From: DATKLX01 sp035542155
GTDB taxonomy: Bacteria; Chloroflexota; Anaerolineae; Anaerolineales; Anaerolineaceae
Assembly: GCA_035542155.1 (NCBI GenBank)
Contig: DATKLX010000144.1
Span: forward strand, 1-37,161
Direction: 5' to 3'
Length of the DNA stretch: 37,161 nucleotides
Shown: piece after piece, positions 16,949 to 23,144 of the stretch
Layout of the letters: each line of letters opens with the position of its first letter
Numbering within the stretch: the stretch's first letter is position 1
The notes under the pieces: model-generated
Seen by the model: only the letters and a program-made list of their open reading frames with translations
Told to the model about the DNA's origin: nothing
The model's database searches: none
Position numbers and translations under genes: made by a program

Positions 16949-18304
16949 ATGCTGAAATTGTTACCTGGACGTGCCTCGATCTGGAAGGTAACGATACAAA
17001 TTCTCATATTAAGCTTTCCCCTGGTTTATTTGACCAGGATGGTCGAAGCGACCCCGCTCCAGCAAACAGTTTCCGATTTGATGTCCTGGGGAGATAATTA
17101 CGCCGGCCAGCTCGGGAATGGTTCGTTTGTCGAAGACATTAATCCCACCCATACGATAGCGATGAATGACCTGGCCGAAATCGCAGCGGGCTCAGCTCAT
17201 AGCCTGGCATTGAAAAATGACGGCACCGTCTGGTCCTGGGGGAATGATCGCTATGGCCAGCTTGGTGACGGTTTATCCTCGAACCTTTCTACCCCCAAAA
17301 ACATCCCTTTTCAGCTTCCCGTAAAAGAAATAGCGACCGGGTATAATCATAGCCTGGCAGTTACCACAGATGGCAGTATTTATACCTGGGGGTGCAACTC
17401 GGTGGGCCAGTTGGGGGATGGCAGTAAATCTGACCGAAATACGCCTTACCACCTTCAGGGATTGATTAATATCACAAAAGTAGCCGGCGGTGGTGAACAC
17501 AGCCTGGCATTAAAATCGGATGGGACGGTCTGGGCGTGGGGCGGAAATCGATACGGACAACTTGGGGATGGTACGCAGACAGATCGTCTCTATCCTGTCA
17601 AGATAACAGGATTGTCCGGGATCAAGTCCATTACCGCGGGCTATTACTCCAGCACTGCCCTCAAGGATGATGGAACCGTCTGGAGTTGGGGATCAAATGA
17701 GTATGGGCAGCTTGGGAACGGAAACCGAACGAATTCTCCTTCACCGGTTGAGGTTTCAGGCCTCAGCGGAATAACCGCTATTTCTTGTGGGTATAACCAT
17801 TGCCTGGCATTAGCTTCAACTGGCGTAATATGGGGGTGGGGAAGGAATGACGTGGGAATGCTTGGCGATGGAGGCAAGGAAGCGAACAGCAGTCTCCCTG
17901 TCCAGGTTCTAACGATCAACGATGCGATTGCTATCGCCGCCGGTGGGTTCTTCAACCTTGCACTCCAGACAGATCACACCGCTTGGTCATGGGGGTTCAA
18001 TTCGAACGGCCAATTAGGGGATGGTACAAGGGCCAATCGTTCTTCACCGGTACAGGTTAGAGGGATCAATTCGTCGATCACCTTTATTGCAGCAGGGGGT
18101 GGTTTTAGTCTGGCAAGCTCAAGTACCAGGCCGTGGGATCTCAATGGTGACCACATGATTAATGTTCTGGATATCACCAGCCTGGGGGCATATTTTGGAA
18201 AAAGCGGCTTACCCGGGACATTGATTGGCGATATTAATCTGGATGGAACCGTGAATGTGCTTGACGTAACTATTTTAGGCGCCCATTTCGGTGAAACGTA
18301 CTGA
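16949..18304 (+). CDS. Secreted seven-repeat RCC1 propeller with dockerin (third copy), in the pst operon
   Basis: 451 residues. ATG 16949 follows a G-rich site (GGGGGGGAA). A signal or anchor segment (VTIQILILSFPLVYL) spans about 14-29. Seven RCC1 repeats of the SWGxNxxGQLGDG type follow, one with GMLGDG. A dockerin from about residue 394 has loops DLNGDHMINVLDI and DINLDGTVNVLDV. It is more like the 557 protein in repeat layout than the 1921 protein. Its place 27 nt after pstB links an RCC1-dockerin protein directly to phosphate import. It converges with the cohesin gene at 18391-18990. Confidence 0.85.
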   Translation: MLKLLPGRASIWKVTIQILILSFPLVYLTRMVEATPLQQTVSDLMSWGDNYAGQLGNGSFVEDINPTHTIAMNDLAEIAAGSAHSLALKNDGTVWSWGNDRYGQLGDGLSSNLSTPKNIPFQLPVKEIATGYNHSLAVTTDGSIYTWGCNSVGQLGDGSKSDRNTPYHLQGLINITKVAGGGEHSLALKSDGTVWAWGGNRYGQLGDGTQTDRLYPVKITGLSGIKSITAGYYSSTALKDDGTVWSWGSNEYGQLGNGNRTNSPSPVEVSGLSGITAISCGYNHCLALASTGVIWGWGRNDVGMLGDGGKEANSSLPVQVLTINDAIAIAAGGFFNLALQTDHTAWSWGFNSNGQLGDGTRANRSSPVQVRGINSSITFIAAGGGFSLASSSTRPWDLNGDHMINVLDITSLGAYFGKSGLPGTLIGDINLDGTVNVLDVTILGAHFGETY

Positions 18305-18332
18305 TACCTCGCCTGCGAAAGGACAGTGTGAA

Positions 18333-18376
18333 GTGGAACCATTGAGCGACGATTATTGGGCGCTCAATGGTTCCAC
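18333..18376. terminator. Bidirectional hairpin between convergent dockerin and cohesin genes
   Basis: GTGGAACCATTGAGCG (18333-18348) pairs perfectly with 18361-18376 (16 bp, 12-nt loop). It lies between the 3' ends of the RCC1-dockerin gene and the minus-strand cohesin gene. No T-tract flanks it on either side. Position and perfect pairing favour a shared transcription end or 3' stabiliser. Confidence 0.65.
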
Positions 18377-18390
18377 AATAGACTACTCCA

Positions 18391-18990
18391 TTATCGCACT
18401 ACGAGGGGGAGAAAGGTTTTGTACGATCCCACATGGAGCAAAAACCCGGGGAAAGTATAGTTTGCCGGGTCAACGGCGATGCTATTTACATTGGAAAACA
18501 AGATCCCAGAAATCGCCTGGGTCGAAGTGCCGTTCGCTTTCGCTTTAAAGTTCAGCGTAGCCATCATATCGGTGGTGGTGTTTGCACCCTGACCGATGTT
18601 ATAACAGCCCTGGCCCGACGGGATGCCCAGGCCGGCGATCGAGTAGTTACTCATCGTGCCGGCAGCGTGGTTGATCGTGGGGGCGTTGAGGAAGTCAGAC
18701 GCGACGAGCGAGCAGTTTACAAAATACGTGCCCTTGGTAACGCTGACCAGGTCGAGCACGGCCGGATCCCAACTCATATTGAACTGGAGACCGGTGATCG
18801 GTTGAGCGCTGGTAACCGCCACGTGCACAGGCACGCTGAAGTTATCATTGATATTGATCTGGGTGAAAGGCAGCGTATAGCTAACGACAATATCGCCGGG
18901 TGCTGCTGAAGCGGGGGCAGCCAGGCCAAAGGCAAGGCCCAGTACACACAAAGCAATCAGCAGGCAGCAATACTTCCGAAATGTGGTCAT
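18391..18990 (-). CDS. Secreted single-cohesin protein ending FLPLVVR
   Basis: 199 residues. On the minus strand AAGGAG lies about 8 nt before the ATG at 18990. A signal peptide ends ASA near residue 29. Almost all of the rest is one cohesin-like module closely similar to that of the 5209 protein: both share DIVVSYTLP, ITGLQFNMSW/LTGLQFNLSW, SVTKGTYF, SDFLNAPTI and YTFPGF. It lacks the CARDB and WxL-like regions. The last residues, FLPLVVR, resemble a short tail I associate with secreted Chloroflexota proteins; its function is unknown to me. No membrane anchor is present, so it could be a soluble cohesin cap or adaptor. It has its own promoter of the TTTTCCGTGATG type. Confidence 0.8.
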   Translation of the reverse strand: MTTFRKYCCLLIALCVLGLAFGLAAPASAAPGDIVVSYTLPFTQININDNFSVPVHVAVTSAQPITGLQFNMSWDPAVLDLVSVTKGTYFVNCSLVASDFLNAPTINHAAGTMSNYSIAGLGIPSGQGCYNIGQGANTTTDMMATLNFKAKANGTSTQAISGILFSNVNSIAVDPANYTFPGFLLHVGSYKTFLPLVVR

Positions 18991-19251
18991 AGGATCTCCT
19001 TTTATTCAATGGATGCTTGCAAATTTTGATCAGCTGTTTGTTCTCAGCATTGATTTCTCGCATGATTCACGTTCGCTGGTCGATCAGCTAACATTGTCAA
19101 GCAAAAAAGCCTCAAGTAAAAAAGCATCTCTGTGGATTTGGCTACCGGCGATATCCTTGGGAAAAATTTGGGGAAAAATTTGCCCGGGTTCGTCCGTAAA
19201 AAAAAGAAGATTCGCCAAAACGAATGTGAGAATTCCACCTTAACCTAGTTG
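18991..19251 (-). promoter_or_regulatory. Long 5' leader of the single-cohesin gene, with short tandem repeats
   Basis: About 255 nt separate the candidate -10 box from the start codon. On the minus strand a small hairpin (ATTCG, 6-nt loop, CGAAT) followed by CTTCTTTTTTTT at about 19197-19233 looks like a weak intrinsic terminator, so attenuation is possible. The leader also holds two short tandem repeats: GGGAAAAATTTG at 19159-19170 and 19171-19182, and a 15-bp imperfect pair at 19099-19128. No gene was recognised. Confidence 0.4.
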
Positions 19252-19336
19252 AGTTTACTATTTTGAAAGGTGTTTTACATCACGGAAAACCGGAAGGTTG
19301 GGTTAACAATTTGGTTAACGCGTTAACCAAATTAAT
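19252..19336 (-). promoter_or_regulatory. Promoter of the single-cohesin gene, same architecture as at 190 and 3466
   Basis: Read on the minus strand: ATTAAT and three GTTAAC repeats (plus coordinates 19331-19336, 19322-19327, 19314-19319, 19302-19307) with spacings of 9, 8 and 12, identical to the promoter at 190. CCGGTTTTCCGTGATG follows, with its last 12 bases at 19278-19289. After 20 bp comes TAAACT (19252-19257) as the -10 box. The agreement with the promoter at 190 in spacing, and with 3466 in -10 sequence, argues for common control of dockerin and cohesin genes. Confidence 0.75.
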
Positions 19337-19374
19337 TCTTTCTTTTCCATCCCGTGAGGATGAAACGATTTTCA

Positions 19375-19595
19375 GTCAGCAGTAGCGTTAAACCAGGGCG
19401 AGCGGGAAGTGGATGCCCATCTGGATCCGTCAACCGCCTGGATCACGATCCGCAATTGCGACCCCGACCCGAAGACCAGGCTGTGCCACAGCCAGCCTGC
19501 TTGTCAGCGGGGAGGAGCCGCTGGAGACGCAGCAAATCTTTAACCACCCCCAGCGCGCGGAAACCCGGGATTATGTCCAGGGCCGCTTTGGATAA
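19375..19595 (+). pseudogene. Decayed 3' fragment of a second pstB
   Basis: The end of this stretch encodes LETQQIFNHPQRAETRDYVQGRFG-stop in pieces, matching the PstB C-terminus (compare DPQRTETKEYIAGRFG in the intact copy). Just upstream, TASLLVSGE corresponds to the strand before it. Further upstream DAHLDPSTA resembles the Walker B/D-loop region (MDEP...LDPTSA) with small deletions and frame changes. No start, Walker A or signature remains. It is a relic of another pst operon next to a cohesin gene, so the pairing of pst and cohesin genes may have occurred more than once here. Confidence 0.72.
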
Positions 19596-19598
19596 AGT

Positions 19599-19653
19599 TT
19601 TTACCAGAATTTAACCTGGAATCGGTCAATTCTTAAAGATTCTGGGGTATGAT
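19599..19653 (+). promoter_or_regulatory. Pho-box-like promoter before the diguanylate cyclase gene
   Basis: Units of 11 bp start at 19599 (TTTTACCAGAA), 19610 (TTTAACCTGGA), 19621 (poor match) and 19632 (CTTAAAGATTC). The last unit begins exactly 16 bp before TATGAT (19648-19653). The same 16-bp offset is found at 21091/21107 and, on the minus strand, at 29411/29395. Direct repeats of TTAA-type hexamers every 11 bp abutting the -10 region are the hallmark of PhoB/PhoP activated promoters. Confidence 0.6.
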
Positions 19654-19752
19654 TCCTTCAGAGAAAACGGACTTTCTCGATTTTCGAAAACGGTCCAATC
19701 CAGGATGGAAAAACCGTGGAACCCCATACAACCGGCTTGCTCTTGAATGGCA

Positions 19753-19780
19753 ATGCCAGGAGATTCACTTCTCCTGGCAT
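19753..19780 (+). promoter_or_regulatory. Hairpin in the leader of the diguanylate cyclase gene
   Basis: ATGCCAGGAGA (19753-19763) pairs perfectly with 19770-19780 around a 6-nt loop, followed by GTTCTTGTTG. It sits in the roughly 235-nt leader between the -10 box and ATG 19896. It may act as an attenuator or mRNA structure; I do not recognise a riboswitch class. Confidence 0.4.
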
Positions 19781-19895
19781 GTTCTTGTTGCCGATGCAGA
19801 TATACCGGTCCGCCTGATCCTCCCACCAAGGAATATGAGCACGATTGTCTACATTGAACCCGCAGTTTCCCTCCGCCAGCCAGGTCAGGACAATT

Positions 19896-21032
19896 ATGTA
19901 CGCATCCTTCCCGCAAAACAGTTCCACCGGTCTAAAATTGATCGGCGATCTTCCTTCGATCCCCTCTACTGTGGACGTCCACACCCATGTAGGGGATGTG
20001 GCCAGGATTTTCAACAAGAACCCCACCTGGACCGGGGTGATCCTCACGTTCCAGAACCAGTTCTGGGGGTTATTATCCCGCCGACGCTGCTTTGAGGCGT
20101 TGGGCAAACCCTTTGGGATCGAGATCTATTCGAAGCAGTCGATCCTCGAGTTTTACCGCCAGTGTTGCTCCGAATCCCTGGTGTTGGACGCAGCCACGCC
20201 GATCCCGGAAGCGGTCAGGATCGCCCTGTCGCGAGGGACCTACGAAATGTACGATCCATTGGCGGTACGCCATGGCGACCAGGATTACCGCCTGCTGGAT
20301 ATGCACACCCTGCTCAGCGGGCAGAGCGAGCTGCTGGAAAATCTCTATCGCGAGGTACAAAAGCTCTCCATCCGCGACCCGCTCACCAATATCGCCAACC
20401 GCCGCGGTTTCTTTGACGCGGCCCGTCCCGAAGTGGCGGCTTCGGAAAACGAACATACCGATATGTCGGCGCTGATGATCGATATCGACCACTTCAAGGT
20501 GGTCAACGACATTTACGGCCATTTCGTGGGCGACTGGGTGATCCGCGCGGTGGCCGAGGAATGCCAGCGATCGCTGCGCCAGACCGACCTGCTCGGCCGC
20601 TTTGGCGGGGAGGAATTTATCGCTCTCCTTCCGGATACCTCGCCGGAAACCGCTTGCAAGATCGCCGAGCGCTTGCGCGCTAAAATTGAGGAGCTGGTGG
20701 TTTTTATCGAAGGCTACCAGATCTCGGTGACCATCAGCGTGGGGGTCTGCCATTTGCGGGACGCCAAAGGCTCGCTGGATAACCTGCTCACCCAGGCCGA
20801 CCAGGCGATGTACGCGGCCAAATGGGCGGGACGCAACCAGGTGATGGTCTGGGATCCGTATCTGGCTCACCAGGTGCGCAAGGATATCCACGCTGCATTT
20901 AACCAGAACAGCCAGGATGGGTCCTGGGCGGCCCGCAGGCAGACTGCCGCGGCCAGGATCTACGATGAAACCATCGAGGGATGGGCGCATGCCCTGGAGC
21001 TGCGAGACCGGGAAACCTTAAAGAGCGTTTAA
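19896..21032 (+). CDS. Diguanylate cyclase (GGDEF) with N-terminal CBS-like region; truncated HD-GYP relative
   Basis: 378 residues from ATG 19896; an in-frame TTG at 19845 is an alternative, and neither has a strong ribosome site. The N-terminal ~120 residues (IGDLPSIPSTVDVHTHVGDVARIF, QFWGLLSRRRCFEALG) resemble a CBS/tandem sensor region found before GGDEF domains. The GGDEF domain spans about 170-325, with the active-site motif GGEEF near residue 237 and an RxxD inhibitory site five residues before it, so it should make c-di-GMP with product feedback. After the domain the chain reads GWAHALELRDRET and then stops. In GGDEF-HD-GYP proteins that segment leads into the phosphodiesterase domain, which is missing here. 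The upstream Pho-like promoter suggests phosphate-responsive c-di-GMP synthesis. Confidence 0.83.
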   Translation: MYASFPQNSSTGLKLIGDLPSIPSTVDVHTHVGDVARIFNKNPTWTGVILTFQNQFWGLLSRRRCFEALGKPFGIEIYSKQSILEFYRQCCSESLVLDAATPIPEAVRIALSRGTYEMYDPLAVRHGDQDYRLLDMHTLLSGQSELLENLYREVQKLSIRDPLTNIANRRGFFDAARPEVAASENEHTDMSALMIDIDHFKVVNDIYGHFVGDWVIRAVAEECQRSLRQTDLLGRFGGEEFIALLPDTSPETACKIAERLRAKIEELVVFIEGYQISVTISVGVCHLRDAKGSLDNLLTQADQAMYAAKWAGRNQVMVWDPYLAHQVRKDIHAAFNQNSQDGSWAARRQTAAARIYDETIEGWAHALELRDRETLKSV

Positions 21033-21068
21033 CATTCCATTCATATTAAGAAAAAACCCAAACCCATT

Positions 21069-21112
21069 CTTAAACCACCCTTGATCCTCTCTTAATATAA
21101 GGGTGTTAGACT
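21069..21112 (+). promoter_or_regulatory. Pho-box-like promoter before the PHP gene
   Basis: Three contiguous 11-bp units, CTTAAACCACC (21069), CTTGATCCTCT (21080) and CTTAATATAAG (21091), are followed by TAGACT (21107-21112) exactly 16 bp after the start of the last unit. The start codon at 21159 lies about 40 nt downstream of the predicted transcription start. Confidence 0.65.
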
Positions 21113-21158
21113 GCCAAAAGAACAAGAAGATTTCATCGTTCACCGGGTTAGGAGGTAT

Positions 21159-21926
21159 ATGGGATTCGCAGACTTGCACATTCACAGCATTTACAGTTAT
21201 GACGGCACCTGCAGTATTCCGGCAATACTCAAAGAGGTTAAAAAACGCACCGATCTGAACGTGATCGCCATCACCGATCACGATACGATCCGGGGGAACC
21301 AACTGGCAATGGAGCTTGCCCCACACTACGGGCTGGAAGTGATTCCCGGCTGTGAAGTCTCCACCGCGGATGGGCATCTTCTGGCATTGTGGATCGACCG
21401 GCCGATCAAACCCGGGCGCTCGCTGGTGGATACCGCCCTGGAAATCGCGGATCAGGGCGGGGTGTGCATCGCCGCCCATCCGATGGCGAGGGGAACGCAC
21501 AGCCTCCAGTTCGACACGATCTGGAAGGCGCTGCAGGATACCCGCGTGGCGCTTTGCCTGGTTGGGATCGAGGCGTTTAACGGCGGACTGGTGTATACGC
21601 GGAGCAACCCGCTGGTGGCCGCGGTGGCGACCATGCTGCCGATCGCGAAAGTGGGCAACAGCGACGCCCACGTGCTGCCGATGATCGGCTGCGGGTCGAC
21701 GGAATTTGCCGGGACCACCGCCAAAGACCTGCTGCTCGCTTTGAAGACCGGCAAGACGACCGTCCGGCAGGGAAAGGGGCTGGGCGGGTTCGACGTGCTC
21801 AAGACCTACATCCCACGTTATATCCTGCGCAAGATAGGCTGGGTGGCATGGAACGATGATCCCCAGGCGCCGCTCAAGTACGTGCGCCTGTCTCGCGCCA
21901 TACAGCAGAGTCCCTTGTCAGGCTGA
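21159..21926 (+). CDS. PHP-domain phosphoesterase
   Basis: 255 residues; GGAGG stands 6-7 nt before ATG 21159. The polymerase-and-histidinol-phosphatase (PHP) metal site is complete: DLHIHS (His7, His9), ITDHD (Asp40-Asp42), Glu66 in GCEVS, His107 in AAHP, and NSDAH (Asp169, His171). Family members hydrolyse small phosphate esters or nucleotides in the cytoplasm with two or three metal ions; there is no signal peptide. The length fits stand-alone PHP enzymes. The Pho-like promoter in front suggests a role in releasing or sparing phosphate. The next gene starts 30 nt later on the same strand and is probably co-transcribed. The substrate cannot be read from the sequence. Confidence 0.85.
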   Translation: MGFADLHIHSIYSYDGTCSIPAILKEVKKRTDLNVIAITDHDTIRGNQLAMELAPHYGLEVIPGCEVSTADGHLLALWIDRPIKPGRSLVDTALEIADQGGVCIAAHPMARGTHSLQFDTIWKALQDTRVALCLVGIEAFNGGLVYTRSNPLVAAVATMLPIAKVGNSDAHVLPMIGCGSTEFAGTTAKDLLLALKTGKTTVRQGKGLGGFDVLKTYIPRYILRKIGWVAWNDDPQAPLKYVRLSRAIQQSPLSG

Positions 21927-21956
21927 TAGCGCCCATTTCAGAAGGTCCGCCCCTCC

Positions 21957-22982
21957 ATGACAGCCAATATCTTGTTGATCTGCGGATCGCTCAACCAGAC
22001 CACGATGATGCACCGAATCTCCGAGCACCTTTCCGGGTGCCGGTGCTACTTTACCCCCTTCTATGCGACCGGCTTGCTGGGGGCCTTTAGCAAGATTGGC
22101 CTGCTGGATTTTTCGATCCTCGGGGGAAAGCACCTGAAAGCGACCCAGGCCTACCTGGCGGCTCACAACCTATCCGTCGATTACGGTGGGAAAGCGCGGG
22201 AGTACGACGCGGTCATCACCTGCACCGACCTAATCGTCCCGGGGAATATTCGCGGCAGGCGGCTGATCCTCGTCCAGGAAGGGATCACGGAGCCCGAGGA
22301 CTTTTCGTTCACACTGGTTCGACGCCTGAAGCTCCCCCGCTTTATCGCCAATACCGCCGCGACCGGCTTATCCGACGCATACGACTTTTTTTGCGTCGCC
22401 TCACCCGGCTACCGCGATTTCTTTGTCCGTAAGGGGGTCCGCCGGGATAAGATCGTCGTCACCGGCATCCCTAACTTCGATAACGCCCGCACTTTCCTGG
22501 CGAACGACTTCCCCGAGAAGCATTACGTCCTGGTTGCCACCTCCAGCGTGCGCGAGACAGGGAAATGGGATAACCGCGCCCAGTTCCTGGAAAAGGTGGG
22601 CCAGATCGCCGGGGACCGGCCGTTGATCTTCAAGCTCCATCCGAACGAGAACGCCAGGCGCGCCCGAAGAGAAATCGAGGCCGTTTTCCCCCAGGCGAAC
22701 ATTTATACCGAGGGGAACACCAACGCGATGATCGCCAACTGCGACGTGCTCATCACCCAATATTCCTCGGTGGTGTACGTCGGTTTAGCGCTTGGCAAAG
22801 AAGTGTATTCCAATTTCGATGTCGCCGAGCTGCGGCGGCTGATGCCAATCCAGAATGAGGGCCGTTCCGCGCAGCGGATCGCCGAAGTTTGCAAGCAGGT
22901 CGTCCGCACGTCGCTGCGCCACCTGCGCCGCCCCGAAGCCAGGCGCCGCCTGAGCCGGAAATGGCGGTTTTCGGATGGATGA
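21957..22982 (+). CDS. GT-B type transferase, CDP-glycerol glycerophosphotransferase-like
   Basis: 341 residues, no signal peptide. The second half has the layout of the CDP-glycerol glycerophosphotransferase/GT-B superfamily: KLHPNEN near residue 225, then ANCDVLITQYSSVVYVGLALGKEV, the nucleotide-binding end of the C-terminal Rossmann domain. The first half (MTANILLICGSLNQTTMMHRI) looks like an N-terminal Rossmann domain. This superfamily transfers glycerol phosphate or sugars to polymers or lipids of the envelope. Together with the PHP gene and the Pho-like promoter upstream, the protein may remodel envelope polymers or lipids under phosphate limitation; this is an inference. UDP-GlcNAc 2-epimerase-like enzymes have a similar fold and cannot be excluded. 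Confidence 0.55.
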   Translation: MTANILLICGSLNQTTMMHRISEHLSGCRCYFTPFYATGLLGAFSKIGLLDFSILGGKHLKATQAYLAAHNLSVDYGGKAREYDAVITCTDLIVPGNIRGRRLILVQEGITEPEDFSFTLVRRLKLPRFIANTAATGLSDAYDFFCVASPGYRDFFVRKGVRRDKIVVTGIPNFDNARTFLANDFPEKHYVLVATSSVRETGKWDNRAQFLEKVGQIAGDRPLIFKLHPNENARRARREIEAVFPQANIYTEGNTNAMIANCDVLITQYSSVVYVGLALGKEVYSNFDVAELRRLMPIQNEGRSAQRIAEVCKQVVRTSLRHLRRPEARRRLSRKWRFSDG

Positions 22983-23144
22983 CCCGATCCACCGGGTGAT
23001 GGTTGACCTCGTATTCTCCGATTCGTATGATCCGATTCTCAATCGGCTCTTGGCATTTAAATCCCGGGCTATAATAAAGGTCGCTGAACGTATCGAATTA
23101 ACTCCAAATGCGCGTGCCGGCATTCTGGTAATAGGACTGCCCCT
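22983..23144 (+). promoter_or_regulatory. Intergenic region with a probable promoter before the binding-protein/VWA genes
   Basis: 162 bp between stop 22982 and ATG 23145. TATAAT at 23070-23075 is a perfect -10 hexamer. TTGGCA at 23050-23055 is only 14 bp upstream, so the -35 assignment is uncertain. No 11-bp Pho-type repeat set is present. Confidence 0.45.

Noticed and set aside
19660..19895. c-di-GMP riboswitch in the leader of the diguanylate cyclase gene
   Set aside because: I looked for the conserved GEMM core and did not see it; only a simple 11-bp hairpin is present.
19649..20095. 148-codon open frame at the start of the diguanylate cyclase region
   Set aside because: Its ATG lies within the predicted -10 box, and from 19896 the other frame carries the recognisable sensor and GGDEF sequence. 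A frameshift joining the two was considered but there is no homology to support it.
23043..23075. Pho-like repeats before the binding-protein/VWA operon
   Set aside because: A TTTAAA stretch lies near the expected position, but it is out of register with the 16-bp offset and no second 11-bp unit matches.
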